Shown in pieces: positions 26,301 to 34,200 of a stretch of DNA of 42,938 bases (the stretch's first letter is position 1; each line of letters opens with the position of its first letter). Source of the DNA: Planctomycetota bacterium (GTDB taxonomy: Bacteria > Planctomycetota > Phycisphaerae > Phycisphaerales > UBA1924); contig JAEYTB010000097.1 of assembly GCA_023434205.1 (NCBI GenBank), positions 1 through 42,938 on the forward strand, written 5' to 3'. Position numbers and translations under genes: made by a program. The notes under the pieces were generated by a model, which had not been told where the DNA came from, searched no databases, and saw only the letters and a program-made list of their open reading frames with translations.

Positions 26301-28916
26301 GGCGGCGTCGGTGCTGGGCCGCAGCGTCAGCGTGCCCGTGCCGGTCACGGAGTTGGCGCCGCCGTTGAAGTTGATCGCGTCGGCGTTCAGGATGACGTTG
26401 TTGGCGCCCGCCGCCGCGGTGCTGCCGAACGCGATGATTGCCGTCCCCGCGTTCAGGGTCGAGGCGCCGCCGAACGTCAGCGCGTCGGCGATGCTGATGT
26501 TGTCGTTGGTGGTCGTGACGTTGCCGGTGATCGAGATCGTCCCGCCGCCCGCCTGCACCAGCCCGCCGTCGAGCGAGGCGCCCGCGCCGATCGCCAGCGC
26601 GCCCGTGTTGGTCGAGAACAACTGGCCACCCGCGCCGGTCGTCACCAGGCCGCTGAAGGTGAAGTTGTTGCCCGTCACCACGACGCCGCCGTTGTCGGTG
26701 TCGATCGCGCCGCCGAAGGTGCTCGTGCCCCCGCCCGCGTCCTGCTCCATGCCCGCCAGCGTGAGGGCCCCGGTGTTCACGTTGTTCGCGTTGGTGATGT
26801 TCAGCAGGCCCAGGCGGGTCGTCCCGCCCGCCGCCCCGGTCACCACGATGTTCCCGCCCGTGCCGGCGTTGAGGTCCAGGTCCTCCTGGCCCGCGGCCGT
26901 GCCGTTGATCGTGCTGTCGAACGTGATCCCCGCGCCCGCGGCGTTGCCGCTGGTGGTATCGATCGTCACGTCCGTCGCGAGCGTGACCGCGTCGCGGAAG
27001 CGCACCGCCCCCGCGCCCGTCGTGATGTTCGCGTTCAGGCTGATCCCGCCCGCGCCCGAGTCGATATCGACCGCGCCGCCGGTCATCGCCCCGCCCACCG
27101 CGACCGTGCCCGTGTGCGTGAGGGTGATCGCGCCGTTGGCCGCGCCGGTCGTGTTAATCGTCCCGGTGCCCGAGGACGTGAAGTTCACGCCTGAACTGGT
27201 GAAGACGCCGCCGTTGGTGATGATGCTGCCGTTGAGGTTCACCGCGCCGCTGCCCGACGCGGGGTGGCTCACGCCGCCGTCCGCGTTCGCCTGGAGGATC
27301 ACGCCCAGCGTGCCGGTCGTCGACGAGATCTCGAGCGGGCTCGCGCCCGTGTCGTTGGCGTTGATGGTGATGCTGCCCATCGCCGTCAGCGTCAGCGTCG
27401 CGTTGCCGCCCGCGGTCTTCTGGATGCTGTCGAGCACCACGATGTTGCCGACGTGGCCCTCGTTGCTGCCCGCGGTGGTCACCGTGACGCTCGTGCCGGC
27501 GTTCAGGGCCGCCTCGATCGTCCCGATGTTGACATTGGACGGCCCGCTGCCGCCGTTGCCCGGGGTGAAGTTGGGGTTGCCGCCGATGAACGCGGCCGCC
27601 GCGTCGCTGATGTTGACGTCGCGCGGATCGATCAGCCAGTTGCCGCCCTGGCCCTTGGCCGCCGAAGCATCGATGCTCGCCGGAGCGAGGTTGACCGTGT
27701 CCTTGCTCGAGGTCTCGATGAGACCGCCGTCGCCGCCCTGGCTGCCGCCCCGGGCATCGGCCGAGCCGAAGTACTCCGTGAACTGGTCGGACCACACGAT
27801 CGCGGTGCCGCCGTCGCCCCGCTGGCCCGCCGAGACGCTGATGCTGCTGTCCTTGTCGACCGAGGTGAACTTCGCGCGGGCCAGATCGCCCTGGCCCAGG
27901 TAGTCGCCGCCGACGCGCACCTGCCCGCCGCCGTTCGCGCCCGACGCGTCGATCTTCGCGTTGATCAGCGAGATCGAATCGCCCAGCACGTGTACGCGGC
28001 CGCCGGTCTCGCCCGCGCCCTGGTTGCTCGCGTCCAGCGTGCCCGAGACCGTTACGTGGCCCTTGCCGACGCCGACGTCGATGTCCTTGGCCTTCACCCG
28101 CCCGGTCGTCCGCACCGCCAGCGAGTACATGTCGCCGGCCCCCATCATCACCCGCCCGCCCGCGGCCTCCACGACGCCGGCGTTGTCCACGCCCGCGCCG
28201 CCCGCGTTCTTCGCCGGGCCGGTGATCTTCACGAACACGTTGCCCGTCCGCTCGCCGACCATCACCTCGGGGCCCGCGGCCATCACCACCGTGCCCTGCG
28301 GCGCGACGATGCTGCCGGAGTTGAACACCCGGTGGCCGATCAGCCCCGCGAAGTCCGCCGTGATCGTGCCGTGGTTCGCCACCTCGCCCGTCAGGTTCGT
28401 GAAGCGGTTGCGGCCCGCGAGGAAGTCCGCGTTGCTGAGCTTGCCGCCCGCGGCGTAGAGGCCCGCGACGTTGACGCGCGCGCCGTTCCCGAAGATCACG
28501 CCCGCCGGATTCACGATGTACACGCGACCGTTGGCCGAGAGCGCGCCCTCGATCCGCGTGGGCGCGGCGCTGTTAATGCGGTTGAGCACGCGCGACGCGG
28601 CGTTGGGCTGGATGAACCGCACCGACTCGTGGCTGCCGATGTCGAAGCTGCGGTAGTTGATGATGCTGTTGTGGCCCGCACGGATCAGCGTCTCGGCGCC
28701 GTTGCGGGTGATGTCCACCTGACCGCGGACGACCTGCGCCCCCTCGGGGCCGGCCGCCGCCGTTGTGCACGCCGCCGCGATCACCGCGCCGCTCAGGGCG
28801 CCCGACCACCCGGCGCGCCGGCCGATCCCCAGGAAGCTCCCGCGGCTGATCCAATCCGCCGCGTGAACCAGCGCCGCCGCCCGCCCGGACTCGTTGTTCG
28901 TCATGATGTTCGCCAT
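17304..28916 (-). CDS. Giant TpsA-type filamentous haemagglutinin-like exoprotein
   Basis: 3870-aa secreted protein, uninterrupted over 11.6 kb. The N-terminus has an extended signal region with a hydrophobic stretch (about 36-56, including GALSGAVIAAACTTAAA). A TPS secretion domain follows to about residue 300, with SIINYRSFDIG (~84-94) and the signature NPAGVIFGNGA (136-146), equivalent to the NPNG/NPNL region recognised by TpsB POTRAs. The bulk is Gly/Thr/Asn/Asp/Ala-rich beta-helix sequence with recurring TTNDNIS and LADGFxxIxIGR modules (see repeat entry). The last ~230 residues are non-repetitive and charged (SVDDLVEFMVGRSMYRDL, then helical segments) and may be a separate domain. ATG at 28916 has a GAGGGCAGGG tract upstream; a second ATG is four codons in. 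Likely a surface adhesin or contact filament. It lies between tpsB and tssA inside the T6SS locus, which is unusual. Confidence 0.93.
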   Translation of the reverse strand: MANIMTNNESGRAAALVHAADWISRGSFLGIGRRAGWSGALSGAVIAAACTTAAAGPEGAQVVRGQVDITRNGAETLIRAGHNSIINYRSFDIGSHESVRFIQPNAASRVLNRINSAAPTRIEGALSANGRVYIVNPAGVIFGNGARVNVAGLYAAGGKLSNADFLAGRNRFTNLTGEVANHGTITADFAGLIGHRVFNSGSIVAPQGTVVMAAGPEVMVGERTGNVFVKITGPAKNAGGAGVDNAGVVEAAGGRVMMGAGDMYSLAVRTTGRVKAKDIDVGVGKGHVTVSGTLDASNQGAGETGGRVHVLGDSISLINAKIDASGANGGGQVRVGGDYLGQGDLARAKFTSVDKDSSISVSAGQRGDGGTAIVWSDQFTEYFGSADARGGSQGGDGGLIETSSKDTVNLAPASIDASAAKGQGGNWLIDPRDVNISDAAAAFIGGNPNFTPGNGGSGPSNVNIGTIEAALNAGTSVTVTTAGSNEGHVGNIVVLDSIQKTAGGNATLTLTAMGSITINANDTGASPLEISSTTGTLGVILQANADGGVSHPASGSGAVNLNGSIITNGGVFTSSGVNFTSSGTGTINTTGAANGAITLTHTGTVAVGGAMTGGAVDIDSGAGGISLNANITTGAGAVRFRDAVTLATDVTIDTTSGNAAGAGITFDSTINGTAAGQEDLDLNAGTGGNIVVTGAAGGTTRLGLLNITNANNVNTGALTLAGMEQDAGGGTSTFGGAIDTDNGGVVVTGNNFTFSGLVTTGAGGQLFSTNTGALAIGAGASLDGGLVQAGGGTISITGNVTTTNDNISIADALTFGGASTLNAGTAIIAFGSTAAAGANNVILNADAINFNGGANSVTGTGTLTLRPSTDAATISVGAAGGDLELTAADMAALANGFTQINIGRATTGAHDITIGALAIRDPMVFHASATGGSVLVSGAITGSTDGAVTINGSGATTTLDANIVTAGGAIQINDAVVLGTSVTLDTTNGGAVAAGANIGITGTIEATTDSTEALTMRAGTGGDITLGGAVGGTQRLGGFTITSADDVTAGAIASTFITQTLADNSATYSGQLDTTDAAGISLTGAAISVNGGATTTNGGTFSVNNSGALTIGGALNLDGAFTQTGAGAVTVSNNISTSNDAVSFAANVTLGNDIVIDTNAGGGGDVTFSGTLNGTTAGADNLTIDAGSGDVFFTSIGQGTRIGILTITTADDVSAAAANMLRMVQSAGTGTTSFSGAVDTSSGGLNVTGNNFTFGSTINTTAGSGLTVVSTGALTLNGASTLDGSLVFSGGGTAALNANVTTTNDNISITGNATVGSSAQFTVGTGIIAFTGTVGLGANNVTFTGDEINFNGGAGSVTGTGSIVLQSGTNGVTINVGNAVNNAGELDLQTTDINALADGFTQITIGRNTGVQALNISASTFNDPVVFRAGGGGTTTVAGALTGAGNASFTITGTSAVAVNAAVTTAGGNFSSAGTTFTSNGAGTFSTSNGLFTLAHTGAVTLGGNLTTGTFDVDSGAGGISLGASILTTGDAVRFRDAVTLTADVSINTTSLTAVGNNITFDGTVSGTTSGAEDLTLVAGTGGDISFGGAVGGTRLGELAITSADVVTGSSVTAASFSQAAGTTSTTLSGAVNTNAAGGVSLSGNAFTLAAVTTTGGGTFTANNSGTLTLGGTLTLDGAFSQTGAGATQLNAALTTTNDNISFNGDVTVGAAIGGLNAGTAGLTFGGLLSLGANPFTLTGNAMAFNGGADSVSGTGALTIQGAAAGTNIGVGVDPGVGGLHITNATWAALADGFSGITVGRSNGSGTMSLGTFTVRDAVVFQMPSGVIDVSGVITSTGAGTTVSLVGDTSFGGGSGISTDNEAISIDGDVVLAAGTTTLDSSGAGSTGANIEITGAVTAAAADVAELEFDAGTTGNITIGGDTGTNAVPLLAFGVVSANDVTTEDIFAGQIAQQAGGGTSTFGLLRSGSGGIILTGNNFDLNQGAASLASGTMTVANAGTLTVDGSIALTGAFTQTGGGVALNANISTTNDNISIGGATTAGGAFAAINAGTATITLGSTFAMGAINGTFTANDMVFGGGADSISGTGQITLQPSAAATSIGIAGGAGTLQLGAADIGALADGFDRLTIGRADGQHAITIGAVTFRDETVIRTPSGGTISVTGAIFGDGDASVSLTSAGDITLGANIVTDGNEITLTGPIVLGSGVTLDTTDGGNAAGADLTLAGTVQGTTAGGQSLTLDSGAGNIALGGNIGTTTRLGALSVTGAVLYSPATTIRSTGATFADAVSGNDDLTIDAGSGNLTLNGVVSAGAGDLVLAGAAITQNAAVSGASYAVQAQNALAINGDVTAAGAGGILLNAGLSGAGNLTFGAGVDVNASAMTLSAGVGTGTAVADLVTNSPVFRGAAGGATSPGFFQYRQDANINGASLPVVAGQFGGGIAGMDYRINARNGTVTMDNASRVAGSALRLTSTGGITTIADLSLASLRATSLISYTGNVTTSNGAIQNDAAAQTLGDIALIAGTGTITFSDTLAVDGSSLTLIAGDVEFADAVTPGAPVTLSIQHGDASKDIYLGGTGLEGSGDMHLTAAEIARLGDGFADINIGRTDSTGTIFVRTAVTFQDPVALVAADTGAAIRVEALLSGIDDASVTLDGSGASTVLLADIRTAGQAITINDKVIVGANVTLDTTDSGGVATGADITINGEVDADAAAQDRQLTLNSGTAGFVTLQDVGLSERLGSLSATGDEIFLLSVQTRQGQSYTGAVTLEGDLNSSVAGAINISGDLLVGADASIETAGLTASDDIRITGTVNSVGSPRNLTMNAGQGSVGVGGSVGQTLALSNLSVTGTNNEFTFVTTSNGQTYTGSTTIGGDLSGSTILFNDGLTLDNSVLMSGSISVTLNTVLSAATEGNSLTINSPTTVFNGSIGNTAGGELGTITTDAGGTLTVRGAAVRSLGAQDYGDAVSLDANVTFASNGSVTFGSTINSATGNRNLTVNTAAGMNTVFAGAIGQTNALGTLTTNAGGTAFFGGNVRTTGAQTINDAVILNANTTFQGSALTFGSTINSDATARALTFLATGGTVTVADAIGGTSALASLSSTSGTASLRSVTTAGGQSITGALTLNGALASTTNGTIEITGPLTLAGDSSITSAGGVGNNITVTGEVNASPESALAVNAGSGNVNFISNIGQTNRLSSLTVQAANISAHDVATTGAQSYTGVLTSDGVMDSSVAGDITLTGNLILSGDVTVATAAGNITYGGTVDGGHNLITAATGGVSTFNGVVGGVTRLTTVTSNGQARLNGASVNTTGDQTYNAGLVLGEDVVIEAQDITFNGTIDSDDAGSPRALTVNSSSSGETRFFGTVGGMAALARISTNADGITKVGTTMTTIGGMTFADALRITADSTLNGGAGSLFFRNAIDADANATNPLLTLLSTAAADGDTTPFMFNASIGATRQLGGLTLGADRSPPRGATAVFSDGFQANGRILESSFNSADNFTIRTGDGGFTMGRGQKLTTFGSLNVTTTGIATLGDLTALTNIRVIANAIRIQLRGSGQVLDNVFETPTDLTPNDSGVDFIASGFIDFNVVPTTIGSGAAPTFSTDTGRADPQLFTLGHRQFTDGVRIELFRDPRAGRTGELMQIDLKGEGPSITNTATTLAGAIPRDSETRQVATPVTVGKALRDPLQEMGVATKDLSVDDLVEFMVGRSMYRDLPLKARPTIAGGDYQVTVNRLSMSTVEAAVDSYRRLVFVEAVDENGQQQLDAEGRVVLVNRTETIRDTLGEAWDNYSTQTEEADGAGFRAYLEERATSGSPAEQQSLEFIRSVGEVLSRLDALGLSPFETSIPKRKLMNEIRPPAMTEEQLQMAVTGAQLSLR
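21110..26270 (-). repeat. Five-copy module inside the giant exoprotein
   Basis: Within the exoprotein, the motif LADGFxxIxIGR (variant LGDGF) occurs five times, at about residues 897, 1399, 1793, 2124 and 2594. Each copy is followed by a DP(V/M)VF-like or DxVVF-like strand and a VxGAI-like turn. Upstream in four modules is a TTNDNIS(I/F) segment (for example near 26490, 24990, 23815 and 22820). Spacing is irregular, about 330 to 500 residues, so the modules have diverged or contain sub-repeats. At DNA level the copies are only loosely similar, which argues for old duplication rather than recent slippage. Known families suggest stacked right-handed beta-helix rungs. Confidence 0.75.
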
Positions 28917-29000
28917 AGCCCTGCCCTCGTCTCGTTCTCCGCGGCGCCGTTCCTGGCCCGTGGATTCGTTTGTGCTGCTCGTAAGGTCCCCGCCGCCGCG

Positions 29001-31070
29001 TCAGTACAGGAGCGTCACCGAGAAGTGCCACCGGCCGTCGCCGACGTCCACGTTCTCCGTCTCGTCACGGACCACCTCGAAGGGGAATCCGTAGTCCAGG
29101 CGTGCACTGACGTTGCGCTTGAACTGATACTCGATTCCGAGTCCCGCGCCAACCAGGGTGTGGTCGTTTTCGCCGGGCTGCGGGTCGTTGTTGGTCGTCC
29201 GGGCGGCGTCCACGAAGGCCTTGAAGATCAGGTCCCAGTCCGCGCGGCCGAAGGGCTGCTGGGGCGCGTACCTGAAGTCTTTGCCCAGGAATTCCCTCTC
29301 GCGGCCCCACAGCACGCCCGGATCGCTCACCGCGAATACCCGGGGCAGGTGGAACCGGTATTCGAGCGATGCGATCACGGCGTTGTCGCCCGCCACCACC
29401 GACTCCGGGTAGCCGCGGACCGAGAAAAATCCGCCCGCGACCTCCTCTTCATTGGGGATCAGGCGTGAGCCGAACGCCCACTGGCCGCGCGCCGAGAACG
29501 CGATCTCGTGCGCCAGCGTCAGCGGCCCGCCGGCGTCCTGCCCGCTGTACCCGCCCGGGTTGAACAGCGGCTCCAGGTAGAACGACTGCTCGAACGCGAA
29601 CTTGAGCGCCTGCCACTGGTCGTCCACCTCGGGGCGACCCAGGAACTCGATCTCGTCCTCGTCCGTCCCCGCGATCTCGGGCACCTGGAACTCCAGCATC
29701 AGCGAGGCGAACGTCGTCGCCGCCTCCGTCGCGCGGTCCAGCCTCAGGCCCACGTACGGGATCACGAAGTTCTCGCGCGCCTCGGTCACGAACGTCTCGT
29801 TCTCGACATGGATGTTCTGCCACCGCAGCCCGGCGACGCCGTCCACGAACAGTTCGCGGTGCTGAAACAGCGTGCCCGCCACCTCGGCGCCCGCGGAGAA
29901 CGTGGTCCCCGAGAACGACTCGTCCGACAGGCCCACGTCAGACGCCTCGAACGTCGCGAACGCGCCGTAGGTCCGCATCCGCAGCCGGTCCGACAGCAGC
30001 GGGAACTCGTAGTTCACCGCCACCGAGTGCGAGTCCTGGAAACCGCCGGTGATGTAGTCCACCCGCAGCACATCGTCGTGGCCCGTGAGCTGGTTATGCA
30101 CAAAGCCGAACCGCTCGCGCCACTGGTTGGTCGCCTTGGTGCCCGTGTTGGAGAGCTGCGCGTAGATCGACCACGGCTTGGCCTCCGACACCAGATAGTC
30201 GACCACCACCTCCTCGGGGTTCTCGCCGGGCGAGATCGCCACGTCCACGCGCCGGCCGGGGTGGCGGTTCAGGCGGAACACGTAGTCGTCCATCAGGTCC
30301 TTGCGCAGCAGGTTGTCCACCTGCAGCGGCGAGTGCGCGCGGATGCGGTTGAGCACCGGGTCGTCGGTGTTGACCCGCTCCGCGCCGCCCGCCTCCATCG
30401 CCGACTTCAGGCGTTCGCCCGACGCGATGGTCCGCAGCGTCTTGACCACGCCCGTCCACACCACCAGCCGGAGCTCCTGCCGCTTTCCCGCACGCAGGTC
30501 GGCGCCGTTGGTCTCGTCGATGTCGTCGGGGTGGAGCTGCACGAAGATGCCGATCAGCCCCTTGCTGTTCAGCCGCTCCACCATCGCCCGCGCCACCGAG
30601 TTCAGCGCGCTGCGGTAGAACACCCCGCCCGTGCCCTCCACCACATCCCCGATCCGCACCTCCGCCGAGGGCAGCCCCTCGCGGTACGCCACATAGCCGT
30701 CGGGCGTGACGCCCAGCCGCACCACCGCCTCCACCAAGTCGTCCACCGTCGGGTGCTCGGGGTGCTCGCTGTGGTACTCAACAATGAACCGCGACACCGG
30801 GTAACGGCCCCCGTCGCGCTCGGTCGCCGTGCCGGGCGCCCCCTCCGGCGACTCTCCCGCGGCGGGCGCCGCGGGCGGCTGGCCCGGCGCCGGCTGCACC
30901 GCGTTGATATCGATCGCGGGCTTGCGGGCATCCTCGGGCGTGCCCTGGGCCAGCGCCTGCGTGCAGAGCAACGCCGCCACCCCCAACGCCGTCACCACGC
31001 TCCGTTCACGGAGCTGCCGGGAGGCTGTCGGAGCGCTGCACACCTGCGGACGGAATGCTGGGACCCTCAT
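29001..31070 (-). CDS. TpsB/FhaC-type two-partner secretion outer-membrane transporter
   Basis: 689-aa Omp85-superfamily protein that would export the adjacent TpsA across the outer membrane. The ATG at 31070 follows AGGA at good spacing and opens a signal peptide (basic n-region, hydrophobic VVTALGVAALLCTQALA, probable cleavage after residue 41); a longer frame upstream lacks these features. A Pro-rich linker (~50-75) precedes POTRA-like regions (~85-270), including LNRHPGRRVDVAISPGE, typical of the ShlB/FhaC POTRA-to-barrel transition. The rest is beta-barrel sequence with the conserved VRGYPES motif near residue 549, corresponding to the VRGF/Y tetrad of the family, and it ends FSVTLLY, a normal outer-membrane C-terminus. 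It is longer than FhaC (about 555-585 aa), mainly in the N-terminal half. It lies 84 bases upstream of tpsA, the usual partner arrangement. Confidence 0.92.
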   Translation of the reverse strand: MRVPAFRPQVCSAPTASRQLRERSVVTALGVAALLCTQALAQGTPEDARKPAIDINAVQPAPGQPPAAPAAGESPEGAPGTATERDGGRYPVSRFIVEYHSEHPEHPTVDDLVEAVVRLGVTPDGYVAYREGLPSAEVRIGDVVEGTGGVFYRSALNSVARAMVERLNSKGLIGIFVQLHPDDIDETNGADLRAGKRQELRLVVWTGVVKTLRTIASGERLKSAMEAGGAERVNTDDPVLNRIRAHSPLQVDNLLRKDLMDDYVFRLNRHPGRRVDVAISPGENPEEVVVDYLVSEAKPWSIYAQLSNTGTKATNQWRERFGFVHNQLTGHDDVLRVDYITGGFQDSHSVAVNYEFPLLSDRLRMRTYGAFATFEASDVGLSDESFSGTTFSAGAEVAGTLFQHRELFVDGVAGLRWQNIHVENETFVTEARENFVIPYVGLRLDRATEAATTFASLMLEFQVPEIAGTDEDEIEFLGRPEVDDQWQALKFAFEQSFYLEPLFNPGGYSGQDAGGPLTLAHEIAFSARGQWAFGSRLIPNEEEVAGGFFSVRGYPESVVAGDNAVIASLEYRFHLPRVFAVSDPGVLWGREREFLGKDFRYAPQQPFGRADWDLIFKAFVDAARTTNNDPQPGENDHTLVGAGLGIEYQFKRNVSARLDYGFPFEVVRDETENVDVGDGRWHFSVTLLY

Positions 31071-31215
31071 CGCAAATCCTTTTCTGCTTCCTTGGCTCAC
31101 TGCCAGACCCCCAACCCACGCCACTCGACTCCGCCCCGGCGCACGGCAGAACCCGGCCCCCGAGGCACGCAGCGCGGCCCACAACTCGGCCGGCGACACC
31201 ACCGACCAGGGGGCC

Positions 31216-31244
31216 AACCTAAGCCCCGCACGGCGCAGCGTCAA
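31216..31244 (-). promoter_or_regulatory. Candidate promoter before the two-partner secretion pair
   Basis: In the 197-base gap between the TagF-like/FGE gene and the TpsB gene, the minus strand reads TTGACG, 17 bases, TAGGTT. The -35 matches the consensus at five of six positions; the -10 matches at three. If used, it would give a leader of about 140 bases and allow the TPS genes to be expressed separately from the upstream tss genes. Weak prediction; the unusually large gap is the better argument for a separate unit. Confidence 0.25.
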
Positions 31245-31267
31245 GTCGCCCCGGTTTCTCCACTTGT

Positions 31268-34200
31268 CTACTCGCCGCCCAGCAGGTACCCGCTCGACGC
31301 CAGCGTGGCGTCAAGATCGGCCGCGCCACCCCCGCCTGCGCCCCGCGGGGCCGTAAATGCGAGCCTGAAACCCACATCCGACCAGCCCTCGGGCGACTGC
31401 GTGAAGGCCACCGCCTGCGGCACGTTCGTCGGCACGTCCTTGGCCGATAGCGCCGACCCGCCCACAATCCGCAGCTTTTCCCAACGCCCCAGCGCCGTCT
31501 TGATCGCCGTACCGGACGCCGGCAGAGCCTCCATCGCCGCGGCATCTTCCCAGACAAACTCCGCGACATTCCCGATCAGGTGCTGAAACCGGGGGCCGCC
31601 GCCCACGGGCGCAAACCACAGAAACCCGTCCTCCCCGTCGACCGCCGCGAAGCCGTCCTGCGTCGGCTGCAACCGCGGCAGCTCCGCCGGCCGGAACGCC
31701 CCGCCCGACGGGTAGTCGGGCCCCGAGGCGAGCAGTTCCTTGCACTTATCGAACTGCTTGCGCCACGTTCCATCGCGCAGGTTCTGCGCTTCCGAGGTCC
31801 CCGCCTTGACCCCCGCCTCCCACTCCGCCGCCGTCGGAAGCCGACAGCCCAACGCCCGCGCCGCCAGCACCGCCGCCCCGGGCGAGACGTACTGCATCGG
31901 GTGATCCCGCGTCGGGGGTTCCACCGTCAGCCCCGCCGGGTAGTACTCCTTCCCTGCCATCGAACTCTTCACCCGCAGCCAGCCGCGGCTCGTGTCGCCC
32001 TCGCCCGGCGCCGCGACGGACATCACCTCCGCCGCGTCCGACGACCACTCCCACGAGCGGGGACCGCGCCGTGGGTCATCGCCGCCCGGCGGGTAGCTGA
32101 TCAAAAGTGTCTTGGCCTCGTCCCACTTCCCCGCCCCGCCGACCGCCGTGATGAACTGACCCACCGACACCTCGGCGGTGCTCATGAACGTAACGGCCTG
32201 GCCGTCCGCCGCGAGCCGACGGAACACCAGTTCGCCGCCTTTCTCGTGCGTGAAGGTGACGGTTCCGTCCTCACCTACCGGACCGGCCTTCCATCCCGCG
32301 CTCGCCGGGCCCAGGGCGCTGACATCGGGCACGGCCATCGCTTCCGACACCTTCTTCAGGCCGTTGATCAGCGCCGACACGCCGGGCTTTTGCGTCAGTT
32401 CCGCCCCGAGGGCGGGCACTTTCTGCAGGAACGCATCGACCGCGGCACGCCGCGCCTCCTCACGCTCTCCCGCGGGCTTCGTCCCCGCTGCGCTCAACGC
32501 ATCCACGAGCTCCTTGCGGAGCAGGTTGTACCGGATGAACGCAGGCAAGGACTCCTGCACCCCCTGAGCTCCCATCGCATCACGCGTGGCCGCCGCGGCG
32601 TCGACGCCGGCCTGGTTAATCGCGCCCTGGGCCGCGAAACGCTGCCACATCGACCTCGCAGGCCCCGCCGTGAGCGCCTCCAATGCCTGCCGCTGCGCCG
32701 AATCGGCAACCCCGCCAAGCACGCTGCGCAGGTCGCCGGTCCGGACCGATGCGGCCTCCACCATGTCGGCTGGGAGCGAGGGCCAGTTGAGGTCGCTCAG
32801 CCGCTGCCACGCCGCAACCGCCGCGGGGGCCCGCTTGCCCGAGCCCTCCACCGCCGCCGCGCGGATGACCTCGATCAATGCCGCGGGGGCGTTGAGGCTG
32901 CCGACCGCACGCACCGCCTCGACCTGCTCGAGCGCCGGCTGGAGCGCCGGCCCGAGTTCCTTGAAAGCGGGCGAACCCTGCATCGACGCGATCACCTGCG
33001 ATGCCGTGGGCTTCGCGCTCGCGTCGAGCACCCGCCCCGCTCGCATCATCGCCTGAAGCTGGACCGCCTGATCAAGCAGCGACACCGCCTGCCCGTTCCA
33101 CTCCCGCAGCTCATCCGCGGCACGCTGCACCCTCGCGCGGTCGCCCGCCGCGGCGGCATCCGCGGCGGCCCGGAGCGCCGTCTCGCGCCGGGCCTCCGCC
33201 GCGGCCTTGAACGCCGCGGCGCTGATCATCGAGTCGTCGGGGGCCTGCACCAGCGCGACGCCGATCACACCCGCCTCGGCCGCCTTTAGGTCGGCCTCGA
33301 GCGCGGCCGCACGCGAGCGGGCGTGCTCCCAGCCGCCGGCCCGGTCGATCGCGGCAAGGCCCGTGCCCCACGCCGCGGTCATGACGGTCGTCCGCACCGG
33401 CGCCGTCTTCGCCCGCTCGGCGAGCATCGCGTCGATCCGCGAGGCGACCCCGGCCATGGCCTCGCTGATCGAGGCCTGCACTTCCGCCAGCTCTGAATCC
33501 ACCCCCGCGATGTCGCGCGCGAGCGCCTCGCGGGAAGCGGGTCGCCAGGGCTTGCTGCGGACAATCGCCGCGCGCCGTTCGATGTCCTCGAGCCGCTGCC
33601 GCTCCGCCTGGCGCGCCGGCGCTTGTTCAACTGCCAGTTCCCGGTCCAGTTTGTCCAGCGCCGCTCTCGCCCGCGACGCCGCGGCGGCGTAGCCCCACGA
33701 GGTGCGCGGGTCGGCCGGGTCATTGCTCGCAACGGCCGGCTCCGGCGGCGACTCGGCCGGGCGTTCGACAGGCGCCGGCTGCGGTGCCGGCTGGGGAGCC
33801 GCACGCTTCGCGTCGGCCTTGTTGACCGGCGGAGGCTGGTCCGCGTTCGCCTTGTCCGGCTTGCCCGCCCGCGTCAGCATGATCGCGATGGCGACCACCA
33901 GGATCCCCGCGACGCCCAGCAGCGCGAGCTTGAGGTTGGACTTCGCCCGATCCGGCGCGGCCCCGCTGGTGATCGGCTCGTCCCCCTCCAGCGCCCGCCC
34001 GTGGGACCACGCCTCGATCTTCTCTTCCGCCCGACCGACCACGGCGGGGTCCATCGTGTACGGCACATCGCTGGTCAGGCCCAGGGCCTTTTCGCCCGCG
34101 CGAACGCAGAAGAACTGCTTCGGCCGCATGTCGCCCACGATGAGGTCGATGTAGCGCTCGCCGATGGGCTCGACCAGCAGCAGCGGGATCGACCGCGACA

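Noticed and set aside
17304..28916. Frameshift or pseudogene status of the giant exoprotein
   Set aside because: The frame is continuous for 3870 codons with homogeneous composition and an intact secretion domain.
31071..31244. 58-residue N-terminal extension of the TpsB transporter
   Set aside because: It would place unrelated sequence before a normal signal peptide; the internal ATG at 31070 has AGGA upstream.
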